From an uncultured Lachnospiraceae bacterium (GTDB lineage: Bacteria > Bacillota > Clostridia > Lachnospirales > Lachnospiraceae): DNA of 37,430 bases. Positions 7,045 through 15,646 of this stretch are shown here, piece after piece. Below the pieces are notes generated by a model. The model did not search any database and was not told where the DNA came from. It saw only the letters and a list, made by a program, of their open reading frames with translations. The DNA is taken from contig CANOVJ010000040.1 of assembly GCA_947570615.1 (NCBI GenBank), positions 1 through 37,430 of the forward strand, written 5' to 3'. Both the position numbers and the translations under genes were made by a program. Each line of letters starts with the position of its first letter. Positions within the stretch are counted from its first letter, which is position 1.

Positions 7045-8215
7045 TTATGCGAACCGGCAGGCGCAGTCGCTCTCCACTCTTTTTCCGTCAATAAACACAT
7101 GCTTCACGCTGGCCACGAGCTCGAAGGGACAGCCGTCCGTGACCACCAGATCCGCATCCTTTCCGACCTCCAGAGATCCTACCCTGTCCGCAATCCCCGC
7201 ATGTCTGGCCGGATTGATGGTGATGGCCTGCAATGCCGCGAAGGGATCCATCCCGGCCTGCACCGCCAGCCCCGCGCAGAGGGGAAGATATTCCTGAGGA
7301 ATCACCGGCGAGTCCGTGATGATGGAGACCTGGCAGCCTGCGGCGGCCAGAAGCCCCGGCGTAGTCCAGCTCTTGTTGCGCAGCTCGAATTTGGACGCGC
7401 TGGTCAGGGAAGGCCCCACCGCCAGCGGCACATTCTCTCCGGCCAGCTCCTCCACGATCAGATGCCCCTCCGTCACATGCTCCAGCGTGATCTTCACGCC
7501 AAACTCCCGGGCAATGCGCAGCGCGGCGAAAATATCCTCGGTGGCGTGTGCGTGTGCCTTCAGGGGCATCTCCCCTTTCAACACGGGGATCAGGGCCTCC
7601 AGCTTCATATCAAAGGCCGGCCGTTTGGACACATCCTCCCCCGCCGCCTCCTTTTTCTCCAGATACTCCCTGGTCTTAAAAAGCATCTCCCGCAGAAGCG
7701 CCGCGGTGCTCATCCGGCAGGAATCCTTCTTATCCCGGTAAACCCTCTTGGGGTTTTCCCCGAAGGCGCACTTCATGGCGACGCCGTCCCGCACCACCAT
7801 ATCGTCCACCCGCTTTCCCACCGTCTTAATGGTGGTAAAGGTGCCGCCCAGCACGTTGGCGCTGCCCGGCCCCACGCAGACGCAGGTAACCCCCGCCGCA
7901 GCCGCCCTGGGAAACGCCGCGTCCAGCGGTTTAACCCCGTCGATCCCGCGCAGCTGGGGGCTGACGATGTCGTTCATCTCGTTGTAGTCCATCCCCTCAT
8001 AGCCGATGCCGTATCCGTCCAGACCGATATGGCCCATGGGCCTCCACAAAACCCGGATACACAGAAAGCCCCTTCACGTCCACGATCTGATCGTCCTCTC
8101 CGGTCTTAAGATTCTCTCCGATGGCCTTAATCTTTCCGTTTTCCACCAGAATATCTCCCTGAAAGGCCTGCTCGTGGACAGCGTCATGAATGGTTCCGTT
8201 TTTGATACATAACAT
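7045..8215 (-). pseudogene. Imidazolonepropionase-like amidohydrolase with one-base frameshift
   Basis: Two frames together give a complete amidohydrolase of about 389 residues. The first covers the N-terminal strand domain up to VYPGFVEAH. The second starts at GHIGLDGYGIGYEG and runs through HAHATED, the EHVTEGH region, SIITDSPV (metal-binding Asp) and the C-terminal INPARHAGIADRVGSLEVGKDADLVV. Removing one base from the run at 8033-8035 joins them and restores the HxH metal-binding motif, and the total length then becomes an exact multiple of three. The ATG has AGGAGGG seven bases upstream. Everything else looks intact, so this is either a very recent mutation or a sequencing/assembly error. 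The substrate of this branch is not known from sequence; cyclic amides or dipeptides are usual. Confidence 0.85.
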
Positions 8216-8333
8216 TGCTTTTCCCTCCTGTACCTTATTAATTTGTTGTTATTACAGTATATCGTGGAAATCCCCCGCCTCCGGTAAAAAATTCCTGCGG
8301 GCTCTGATCGCCACACAACGGTCGGCGCGCCGT

Positions 8334-8876
8334 CTACTGCTCCAGAATCCCGGCATGCCATAACCGCTTTTTCACCTGCGTTCCCACCACAAGGGCAACC
8401 GCCATCTTTACCAGATCTCCCGGTATAAAGGGGAGCGCCCCCGCTCCCAGAGCCGCGCCAAAGCTCATTCCCCCTGTCCTGGCAAGCCAGAGCGACCCGA
8501 AGAGATAGCACAGAGCCGTTCCCGCCAGCATTGCAGAAAAAATACGCGCATAATTCGTCCTCCACCTATCCGCCGCAAAACCGACGGTCAGCCCCATGAA
8601 CAGATAACCCAGCATATAACCGCCGGTGGGCCCGAGCACCTTCCCGATCCCGCCGCCAAATCCGGTAAAAACCGGAAGCCCCATCGTCCCCAGCAGAAGA
8701 TAAACCGCCACGCTGACGGTTCCCTTTTTCATTCCCAGTATGTACGCCGTCAGGTAGACGGCCAGCATCCCCAGGGAAACGGGCACGGGGCTGAGCGGGA
8801 TCGCCAGCGACCAGGGCCCCAGGATGCAGAGAACGGCGGACATCACCCCAATCAGCGTCAAATTCTTTGTGTTCAT
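8334..8876 (-). CDS. bioY: BioY, biotin-specific ECF transporter substrate-binding component
   Basis: This 180-residue integral membrane protein has about six helices and the family hallmarks: an early SAVLCILGPWSLAIPLSPVPVSLGMLAVYLTA-type segment (residues about 13-44), the glycine-rich loop GTMGLPVFTGFGGGIGKVLGPTGGY, and a charged C-terminus. It captures biotin at the membrane and works alone or with the shared EcfT/EcfA1/EcfA2 energising module, none of which is encoded here. A modest AGAGG lies about ten bases before the ATG. No BirA operator palindrome was seen upstream. It lies 118 bases upstream of the amidohydrolase on the same strand. Confidence 0.93.
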   Translation of the reverse strand: MNTKNLTLIGVMSAVLCILGPWSLAIPLSPVPVSLGMLAVYLTAYILGMKKGTVSVAVYLLLGTMGLPVFTGFGGGIGKVLGPTGGYMLGYLFMGLTVGFAADRWRTNYARIFSAMLAGTALCYLFGSLWLARTGGMSFGAALGAGALPFIPGDLVKMAVALVVGTQVKKRLWHAGILEQ

Positions 8877-8937
8877 AACAGTATGTCCTCTCTTTCATCC
8901 GCCGGCCCGGAGCATGCCCGGCCAGGGACGCCCTCTC

Positions 8938-9186
8938 TCAGACGTCCCTGTACAGCGCATAGTAGTCGGCCTCCATGTTGCCGGCATAGCTTTCAAAAAA
9001 TTTCCTGGCGTCCTCCAAGGCCTGATTGTAAATCCGATTTCCCAGCGTCTCCTGAAAAAACTCAAAGATTCTTCCGATCCCCAGGATCCCCAGGTCCAGA
9101 TCATGCTCCTCCCTGAAAAAGCAGGCAATTTCATCCATGATCTGCCGCTTTTCCTCCTCGGGCAGCTCCCGCATTGTCACGGCCAT
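8938..9186 (-). CDS. DUF2164 family protein
   Basis: This 82-residue protein fits DUF2164: a short helix with EEEKRQIMDEIACFFREE, the LDLGILGI segment, and the characteristic FFQETLGNRIYNQALEDARKFF region with the conserved YNQ. The family consists of small uncharacterised helical proteins. GAGGGGGG lies nine bases upstream of the ATG. It lies 61 bases upstream of bioY on the same strand and may share its transcript. No function is known. Confidence 0.8.
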   Translation of the reverse strand: MAVTMRELPEEEKRQIMDEIACFFREEHDLDLGILGIGRIFEFFQETLGNRIYNQALEDARKFFESYAGNMEADYYALYRDV

Positions 9187-9235
9187 CGCTTTTGTCCCCC
9201 CCTCATTCCGCTCTATGTCCCCTGATGATACGCAT

Positions 9236-9676
9236 CTACTCCAGGGTGAATTCTCCCGCCAGATAATACCCGCTCTCCTCGTCGGAGAAATTCTTCACAA
9301 ACCGGTAATTCCCCTTCGGAAGCTCCCCATAGGAATCCTTCCATTCCACCGTCATGGCCTCCTCCCCGCCGACGGGAAGCCAGAGCATTTCCAGCGTGAC
9401 CGCCACCGGGTTTTCCGGCTCGAGCACATACCACGTCCCGTCCTTCTGCTTTTGCAGATGATAATCCTGACCGTAGGACAAATCCTTATCCGTCTGGTTC
9501 TGAATGGTAAATGAGATTCCCGTGGGAGACGCCTGATCCACACGAAGCGCCGCGCCCTCCAGCGTATTCACCTCTTCTGCAAAGGCCTCCCCCAGCTTCT
9601 GCCCCTGTCCGCATCCGCCAAGCAGAAGGATACAGATCCCTGTCAGGGCCAGCAGTAATTTTCGTTGCTTTTTCAT
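9236..9676 (-). CDS. Putative lipoprotein with Ig-like domain
   Basis: This 146-residue product starts MKKQRK, followed by a hydrophobic segment and a lipobox-like LLGGC, so it should be lipid-anchored at the outer face of the membrane. The mature part is short and beta-rich (RVDQASPTGISFTIQNQT, LSYGQDYHLQK, LPKGNYRFVKNF, YYLAGEFTL). This resembles the bacterial Ig-like domain found in many clostridial lipoproteins, where the -GNYRFVK-F- and -F-L- ends are typical. The start at 9676 is preferred because it begins the signal peptide and has AAAGGAG 11 bases upstream. Its ligand is unknown. Confidence 0.75.
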   Translation of the reverse strand: MKKQRKLLLALTGICILLLGGCGQGQKLGEAFAEEVNTLEGAALRVDQASPTGISFTIQNQTDKDLSYGQDYHLQKQKDGTWYVLEPENPVAVTLEMLWLPVGGEEAMTVEWKDSYGELPKGNYRFVKNFSDEESGYYLAGEFTLE

Positions 9677-9819
9677 GTTAATATATTCTCCTTTCAGATA
9701 CCTGAAACCGGACAGGCCGCAAAACTCCCGTTCGCTCCCTGTCCGGTCCTCTCTCATAGTTTACGCCCGAAACCGCCGTTCTTATTCATATAAGGTCTGT
9801 TTGCGGAGCACACCGGGCG

Positions 9820-11586
9820 TTATCCGCCCTCCCCCGGCAGATCAATCTTTATATGGACATCCCGAAGCTGCTTTTCGTCCACAGCGGAGGGGGCTCCCAT
9901 CATCACGTCCTGAGCCGTCTTGTTCATGGGGAAAGGAATAATCTCGCGGATGCTCTCCTCCCCGGCGATCAGCATCACCATCCGGTCCACGCCGGGAGCG
10001 ATTCCCGCATGGGGAGGCGCGCCGTAGCAGAATGCGTTGTACATGGCCGGGAATTTGGCCTTCACGTCGTCCTCCTTAAGACCTGCGATCTCAAAGGCCT
10101 TCACCATGATTTCCGGATCATGGTTTCTCACCGCCCCGGAGGAGAGCTCTACCCCGTTGCAGACCAGGTCATACTGCCAGGCGTAAATATCCAGCGGATC
10201 CTTCCCCGTGAGCGCCTCCATCCCGCCCTGCGGCATGGAAAAAGGATTGTGGCAAAACTCCAGCTCCCCGGATTCCTCCCCGATCTCATACATGGGGAAG
10301 TCCACGATCCAGCAGAACTCGTAGCACTCCTGCCGCATATGCTTTTCGCTGGCGCTTCCCAGAAACCTTCGCAGAACGCCTGCCGTCTTTAACGCTTCCA
10401 TCTCTTTCCCCGCGGCAAGCCCTACGAAATCCCCGTTTTTGAGCCCAAGAGCGGCGATCACCTGCTCCTTTCTCTCCTGAAGGAATTTGGAGACGCCGCC
10501 GGTTAAGCTGCCGCTCTCGTCCACCTTAAACCAGTAGGCCTTCTGTCCGCTCTGCACCTCCACATCGGCGCAGATCTTATCGATTACCTTTCGGGTGGCG
10601 GCAAAGCCGTCCACCACAATGGCTTTCACACTCTGTCCCTGGAAAGGCCCGAAGCCGCACCCCTGCATACACTCTGTGGCGTCCTGCAGCACCAGATCGA
10701 TGCGCAGGTCCGGCTTGTCCGTACCGTATTTATTCATGGCGTCCCGGTAGGAAATTCTGACAAAGGGCGCCTCCGAAGCCGTCTTATACCTGCCATACTC
10801 TGCAAAGATGGGCGGAAGCACCGTCTCCATCACGCCGAACACATCCTCCTGGGAAGCAAAGGCCATCTCCATATCAAGCTGGTAAAACTCTCCCGGAGAA
10901 CGGTCCGCTCTGGCGTCCTCGTCCCGGAAACAGGGCGCGATCTGAAAATACCGGTCAAAGCCCGAGGTCATAAGCAGCTGCTTAAACTGCTGGGGGGCCT
11001 GGGGCAGGGCATAGAATTTCCCCGGATGATTTCTGGAGGGCACCAGATAATCCCTGGCCCCCTCCGGGGAGGAGCAGGTCAGGATGGGCGTGGTGATCTC
11101 CAGGAAATCCTGCTCCATCATACGCCTTCGAAGCTCCGCCACGATTTTACTGCGGAGCACGATTTTTTCCTTCACGGCAGGATTTCGCAGATCCAGATAT
11201 CTGTATTTTAACCGCACCGCCTCGTCGGCCTCCCTGGAGCGGCTCACCTCAAATGGCAGCTCATTGTAAATGCACTTCCCAAGCACCGTGATCTCCTGCG
11301 GAACCACCTCGATCTCCCCGGTGGGAAGCTGGGCGTTTTTGCTGGAGCGCTCCCGCACCACGCCGGTGACGGAAAGGGTGGACTCGTTGTTCACTCCGGC
11401 AAGCCTTCCCATCATCTCCTCCGTCTCCACCACCACCTGGGTCATCCCGTAGAAATCCCGCAGAATCAAAAACCCGAGATTTTTGCTGACCTTCCTCATA
11501 TTATCATACCAGCCCACGATTGTGACCGTTTTCCCCACGTCCTCAATTCTGAGCTGCGCACATGTGTGTGTCCTTGACTGTACCAT
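9820..11586 (-). CDS. aspS: Aspartyl-tRNA synthetase (bacterial type)
   Basis: This 588-residue class II synthetase charges tRNA-Asp (or tRNA-Asp/Asn). It has the N-terminal OB-fold anticodon-binding domain (residues about 1-110), the QAPQQFKQLLM segment (196-206), motif 2 FRDEDARADR (220-229), the bacterial GAD insertion (about 290-400), and motif 3 GIAPGVDRMVML (from about 528). Length is that of bacterial AspRS. It differs from the commonest bacterial form in motif-2 wording (FRDEDARADRSPGEFYQLD rather than ...LRADRQPEFTQID), which suggests a divergent paralogue, but all catalytic arginines are present. GAGGAAAAGT precedes the ATG. A promoter lies about 90 bases upstream and no T-box leader was found. 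Confidence 0.95.
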   Translation of the reverse strand: MVQSRTHTCAQLRIEDVGKTVTIVGWYDNMRKVSKNLGFLILRDFYGMTQVVVETEEMMGRLAGVNNESTLSVTGVVRERSSKNAQLPTGEIEVVPQEITVLGKCIYNELPFEVSRSREADEAVRLKYRYLDLRNPAVKEKIVLRSKIVAELRRRMMEQDFLEITTPILTCSSPEGARDYLVPSRNHPGKFYALPQAPQQFKQLLMTSGFDRYFQIAPCFRDEDARADRSPGEFYQLDMEMAFASQEDVFGVMETVLPPIFAEYGRYKTASEAPFVRISYRDAMNKYGTDKPDLRIDLVLQDATECMQGCGFGPFQGQSVKAIVVDGFAATRKVIDKICADVEVQSGQKAYWFKVDESGSLTGGVSKFLQERKEQVIAALGLKNGDFVGLAAGKEMEALKTAGVLRRFLGSASEKHMRQECYEFCWIVDFPMYEIGEESGELEFCHNPFSMPQGGMEALTGKDPLDIYAWQYDLVCNGVELSSGAVRNHDPEIMVKAFEIAGLKEDDVKAKFPAMYNAFCYGAPPHAGIAPGVDRMVMLIAGEESIREIIPFPMNKTAQDVMMGAPSAVDEKQLRDVHIKIDLPGEGG

Positions 11587-11675
11587 ACTTTTCCTCGTTT
11601 CTTCCCTGTGCTTTTTATTATCCTGGCATGGGATGCCCGGCTCTGCCGGTCATCCTTCTGTTAGCAAACGCCTAT

Positions 11676-11704
11676 ATTATACACACTTTATCTCTGTTGT
11701 GCAA
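11676..11704 (-). promoter_or_regulatory. Promoter of aspS
   Basis: On the minus strand TTGCAC (11704-11699) and TATAAT (11681-11676) are 17 bases apart. The transcript would start near 11669, giving a leader of about 80 bases, too short for a T-box. Confidence 0.6.
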
Positions 11705-11743
11705 TCACCGGAATGCGGAATTTATCCGCTCCGCGCCCGTTTC

Positions 11744-13393
11744 CTACTGCACAACCCCGGTTCCGCTCCTGGTCCACAGGATCCTCTCTCTGATCATCTG
11801 GTCGATATCCATCCCGATGATCTCGGAGGCTCTGGCCTTCGCGGCGGCCTCATTTTCCGTTCCCAGGTTCTTATAGATCTCATACGCCGGCTTCTTATTT
11901 CCGTCCAGATCGTAAAGTCCCAGCGCCAGATGGCTCTCCATCTCATACGCCTCGTCGGTCTGGCGGAACAGCATGAACGCGTCCACATCGGGCAGAGAAG
12001 CCGCTTTCAGATAGCCATAGGCCACGGAAGCCTCCTGGGCCTCGGTGCCAAAGCTGGAGGTGTACCCCACCTCCGCCAGAGAGATACTTCTCACCTCCCC
12101 CTGGGGATTTAAGAACTGGTCCCTGTGCATATAGTCCACCAGCACATCGATATTCTGCATGGTGATGTAGAGCGAGCTCAAGCTGTCCTTCACCCACACC
12201 GCGGGCCCGTTCCAGGCGTAAGGATCATAGAGAGGGGAATTATACGGGTGGAAGGAAAGCCCCCAGTCGATGTTGCCCTCCCGGTTCATATAGTAGTTAA
12301 ACTGATCCAGATAGTCCTTCGACAGAAAGCTGCCGGGATTGGATTTGCGCTGCCACTCCTGATCCAGGGAATTGTAAACCCGCACATTGGCGTTCATGCT
12401 TTTGAGCTCATTATAAAAAATGCGGAAAGCCTTTACATAGATATTCACGTTGAAATCCAGCGAGGAGGAATCCGTGTACCACCAGGACGTGCGGGCGTTC
12501 ACCTCGTTGCCGATGACCCAGTTGTCCACCTGTCCGCACCCCGTCTGCCCCGAATAGCGCTGCCCCAGAAAAGCCGCCATGGCTTTCAGGCAGTCCACAC
12601 CGGAAGCGTCCGCCACATTCAGCGCGTATCCCGGGCAGTCCCCGCCCGATGCCTGCGGATGGATCAGGTGTGCGGAGTAATCCCCCTTTCCACTGTTTAA
12701 AAGAACCATGGTAACCTGCGTTCCGTACCGGTTAAAGCCCAGGACGGTGGAGTCGAAATCCGCCAGCATCCCGCCGTTAAAATAAAACGTCTGCCCATTG
12801 TATTCAAAGGGCACCGCGCCGGGCACATCCGCCGCAAGACACATATTGGCCAGGTCCATATTGTAGACCACCTGGTCGATCCCCATCTCCTGGAGCTCTC
12901 CCTGCGCCACCCTGGTGATATCCGGCAGGATCCCCTTGATCCCCGCGTCCCCTCTCGGGGAGGTATAAGCCGCCAGCGCCTCCGGGTTGGTGATATAGTG
13001 CTCGTCGCTCACCTGTACCATCTGCCCGCCGCGCTTTACCGCCACCAGGAATTTCCGGCTTAAGTTGGAATCCGCGGTATTATAATTCAGGGGAAAGCTC
13101 ACGGAAACGGATTTTCCCGCCTCCACGCTGGCCACGAGATCCCCCCTGGGGCCGTCCTCGTAAACCTCGTCCGCATAGATATAAAACCTGCCGTCGTCTC
13201 CGGAGGGAACGCTGGCCGCATCGAGCTGACAGACCACGTCCTCCCCCGATATCTGACAGGAGGAGATGGAGACGGGCCGGCCGGCCGCCTGCGCGCTGAG
13301 CAGATTGCCGCTTCCCATCGCCCCGCCGCCCAGAACCAGCGCCGCACTCAGCAGCATTGAGCGTATCCTGTTTTTTCTGTCTGTTTTTTTCAT
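11744..13393 (-). CDS. Secreted glycoside-hydrolase-like protein (DUF5722-type TIM barrel)
   Basis: This 549-residue protein has a signal peptide (KK start, hydrophobic residues about 13-30, AQA cleavage near residue 37), a beta-rich N-terminal domain (about 38-140), and a TIM-barrel domain. WVIGNEVN (E297) and SLAEVGYTS (E441) sit where clan GH-A enzymes have the acid/base and nucleophile glutamates, and FHPYN (about 381-385) is also typical of the fold. The layout agrees with DUF5722 proteins, an uncharacterised GH-like family in gut Firmicutes and Bacteroidetes. It probably acts on a polysaccharide outside the cell; the substrate cannot be told. It is monocistronic with its own promoter, and AGGAT lies seven bases before the ATG. 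The family name is from memory of its features. Confidence 0.75.
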   Translation of the reverse strand: MKKTDRKNRIRSMLLSAALVLGGGAMGSGNLLSAQAAGRPVSISSCQISGEDVVCQLDAASVPSGDDGRFYIYADEVYEDGPRGDLVASVEAGKSVSVSFPLNYNTADSNLSRKFLVAVKRGGQMVQVSDEHYITNPEALAAYTSPRGDAGIKGILPDITRVAQGELQEMGIDQVVYNMDLANMCLAADVPGAVPFEYNGQTFYFNGGMLADFDSTVLGFNRYGTQVTMVLLNSGKGDYSAHLIHPQASGGDCPGYALNVADASGVDCLKAMAAFLGQRYSGQTGCGQVDNWVIGNEVNARTSWWYTDSSSLDFNVNIYVKAFRIFYNELKSMNANVRVYNSLDQEWQRKSNPGSFLSKDYLDQFNYYMNREGNIDWGLSFHPYNSPLYDPYAWNGPAVWVKDSLSSLYITMQNIDVLVDYMHRDQFLNPQGEVRSISLAEVGYTSSFGTEAQEASVAYGYLKAASLPDVDAFMLFRQTDEAYEMESHLALGLYDLDGNKKPAYEIYKNLGTENEAAAKARASEIIGMDIDQMIRERILWTRSGTGVVQ

Positions 13394-13444
13394 ATGTTTT
13401 ATCCTGCCGTTTCCTGTATTTTTGTTCCAGTAACTGGTTCATTC

Positions 13445-13473
13445 ATTATACCACCCCGGGCACTTAAAGTCTA
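13445..13473 (-). promoter_or_regulatory. Promoter of the secreted hydrolase gene
   Basis: On the minus strand TAGACT (13473-13468), a 17-base spacer and TATAAT (13450-13445) lie 52 bases upstream of the ATG at 13393. The -10 box is perfect and the -35 matches four of six. Confidence 0.6.
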
Positions 13474-13537
13474 TTTCCCCGCCTGTTCCTTTTCCTGATT
13501 TTTTACTGTTTTTTTCTTAAGATCCTTTCATATTGTC

Positions 13538-13566
13538 TTGCAGTGGGACTGAAAGGGGAATATAGT
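13538..13566 (+). promoter_or_regulatory. Promoter of the phosphotransferase-like gene
   Basis: TTGCAG (13538-13543), 17 bases, then TATAGT (13561-13566), 27 bases before the ATG at 13594. It is divergent from the hydrolase promoter about 65 bases away, leaving a short shared control region. Confidence 0.5.
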
Positions 13567-13593
13567 AAAAGGACATTCTCTGAAAGGAAACGG

Positions 13594-14340
13594 ATGATGA
13601 ACAGTGAGATAACCGATCTTTTATACGAAATATACGGGCTGACCTGCCGCAGTCTTACTCCCGTCGACGGCGGATGGCAGAACAGGCTCTGGCGCTCGTC
13701 CACCGACCAGGGGGAGTTCCTGGTCAAGCAGTACAGCACGCGGCGCTACAGCAGACAGGGGCTGGATTACATCGAGGCGGCCCTGGAGAGGCAGATCCTT
13801 TTAGAACAGGCGCACATTCCCTGTCCCCATATCCGCCGCCCGAAGAAAAATATCCACGGTCAGCCCCCGGGGCATCAGGCGCCGGAGAGCGCCGGGCAGG
13901 ACACCCCTCCCCCGGAAAAAGGCCGTATCTTCCACTATCAGGGCGACACGCCCTATGTGGTCATGGACTTTTGCCCGGGCCATCAGGAGAGCGCGCACAC
14001 CGTCATCGACCTGGACCGCAACCAGTACGGCTTCCCCTGGCACGATGTGGGGCGGGCCCTTTTATCCTTTGCCCTGGAGGATACCCCGGAGGGTGTGCCC
14101 GGCATTCTGAATATGAAAAAGGTCCGCGCCTTTGTGGCGGGCTATACCCGGCATCTGCCTCTTTCCATGGCGGATGTGGCCGACGCCCTGAGGATTTCCT
14201 GGTGCATCGAGGTTCTCTGGTGGATCATGCCCTCCTGCTTTGCCATGGCCCGGAGCAAGGCCACCAGATACCGGGATGAGATCCTCTGGCTTACGGATCA
14301 CTGGTCTGAGATCGATTTTCTGCTGGAAACGGCTTCCTGA
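13594..14340 (+). pseudogene. APH/CotS-like phosphotransferase lacking the catalytic loop
   Basis: The N-lobe of the aminoglycoside-phosphotransferase/CotS kinase fold is present: GGWQNRLWRSST (nucleotide loop), GEFLVKQYS (ATP-binding lysine), and hinge YVVMDFCPGH. Then GHQESAHTVIDLDRNQYGFPWHDVGRALLSFAL follows at once; this is the metal-binding Asp (DLD, equivalent to DFD) and C-terminal helices. The roughly 100 residues normally between them, including the HxDxxxxN catalytic loop, are absent with no loss of frame. The C-terminal part (CIEVLWWIMPSCF) is intact. An in-frame deletion is the simplest reading, and the product should be catalytically dead. AAAGGA precedes the adjacent ATGs at 13594 and 13597. 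The original substrate is unknown. Confidence 0.75.
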
Positions 14341-14378
14341 GGGCGCCTGCATCCGCCGGCGGCCCATCAGACAGTCCT

Positions 14379-15515
14379 TCAGCGAATACCGGCAAGATCC
14401 TTCACCACCTCCCCGGCAAGAATCAGCCCCGCCACCGAGGGGACAAAGGCTGTGCTTCCGGGGAAGCTTTTGCGCTTCTCTGCGCCGGGGAGACCGGTCC
14501 GCTTCGTCGGCTCCTCCTTCGAATATACCACCTTCAGCTCCTTCACGCCGCGCTTTTTCAGCTCCCGGCGCATGACCCGGGCAAGAGGGCATCCGCTGGT
14601 CTGATAAATGTCCGCCACCTGAAAACGGCTGCCGTCCAGCTTATTGCCCGCTCCCATGCTGCTGATGACGGGCACCCCCTTTTCCCGGGCCGTCATCACC
14701 AGGGCGATCTTGGCCGTCACCGTGTCCACGGCGTCCACCACATAGTCGTATTCCTCAAAAGGAAATTCCTCCGCTTTTTCCGGCAGGAAGAAGCTTTTGT
14801 ATGTCCTTATCCGCGCCTGTGGATTGATGGAGAGGATCCGCTCCCTCATGGCCTCCACCTTGTAGTGTCCAAGGGTTTTTTCGGTGGCAATGATCTGCCG
14901 GTTTATGTTGGATAAAGCGACTCTGTCGTGATCCACCAGGTCCAGAGCCCCCACTCCGCTTCTGGCCAGCGCCTCGCACACATGGCCGCCCACCCCGCCG
15001 ATCCCGAACACTGCCACACGGGCCCTCTTAAGCCTGTCCATGGCCTCTCTCCCGAGCAAAAGCTCCGTCCTGGAAAAGCGCTCCTGCGGATCCTCCGCCT
15101 CTCCCTCCTGCTGCCATTCCATCAGGTCCGCCAGCGTGATACCGTCCACCACCTGGTTTACGGCCTCGCTCATCCGCTGCCAGATCCGCACCGTCACACA
15201 GTCCGGCCTGCGCCCGCACTGGGAAGCATTCTCCCCCACGCATCCCACCGGGGACAGATCCTTTTCCGTCAGCCGCAGAATCATTCCCACCGTGTATTCA
15301 GAAGGGGGCATGCTCAGCTTATAGCCTCCCTGCGCCCCCCGGATCCCGCTGACAAATCCCGCCTTGCTTAATGCGGAAATAATCTGCTCCAGATATTTCT
15401 CAGAAATCTGCTGCCTTTTCGCAACCTCCCTGAGCCTGACCGGCTTTTCCGTCCCATTGACCGCCAGATCAAGCATCAGCCTCAGAGCGTAACGCCCTTT
15501 CGTGGATACCTTCAT
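14379..15515 (-). CDS. Fusion: Rrf2/IscR-type regulator + TcdA (tRNA t6A dehydratase)
   Basis: Residues 1-140 are a full-length Rrf2 regulator: winged helix (MKVSTKGRYALRLMLDLA, EKYLEQIISAL, GAQGGY) and a Cys cluster C92, C100, C106 that could hold an Fe-S cluster. Residues about 145-378 are a ThiF/E1-like enzyme with FSRTELLLG, the ATP-binding GIGGVGG (171-177), VDHDRVALSNINRQ and C-terminal SVAGLILAGEVVKDL. This is the TcdA/CsdL family, which cyclises t6A37 to ct6A in tRNA. The two halves are joined by a short EEG-rich linker whose DNA (about 15098-15112) still contains an AGGAGG-like site but no start codon near it, so the second half cannot obviously be made alone. Both parts look complete; only an intergenic gap seems lost. 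The downstream phosphotransferase gene is convergent. Confidence 0.88.
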   Translation of the reverse strand: MKVSTKGRYALRLMLDLAVNGTEKPVRLREVAKRQQISEKYLEQIISALSKAGFVSGIRGAQGGYKLSMPPSEYTVGMILRLTEKDLSPVGCVGENASQCGRRPDCVTVRIWQRMSEAVNQVVDGITLADLMEWQQEGEAEDPQERFSRTELLLGREAMDRLKRARVAVFGIGGVGGHVCEALARSGVGALDLVDHDRVALSNINRQIIATEKTLGHYKVEAMRERILSINPQARIRTYKSFFLPEKAEEFPFEEYDYVVDAVDTVTAKIALVMTAREKGVPVISSMGAGNKLDGSRFQVADIYQTSGCPLARVMRRELKKRGVKELKVVYSKEEPTKRTGLPGAEKRKSFPGSTAFVPSVAGLILAGEVVKDLAGIR

Positions 15516-15646
15516 TTATGCCTCCCGGATCTCGTTACTTCGAATCTGCGGGCGTTGACTGCCCGTCCGCCTCTGGTCTTATCACTCTCTGTTCTTAATC
15601 TCCATGCTCTGTCCTTCGCGGGCGGCGCAAAACGCATGCAGACAGC

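Noticed and set aside
6598-8109. Long plus-strand open frame over the amidohydrolase
   Set aside because: It is antisense to a clear amidohydrolase family match on the minus strand, is rich in Arg/Gly/Pro/His and has no ribosome site or family signature.
8877-8937. BirA operator or riboswitch before bioY
   Set aside because: No long inverted repeat of the BirA type is present in this short gap.
11587-11675. T-box leader before aspS
   Set aside because: The leader is under 90 bases and has no recognisable T-box core or antiterminator.
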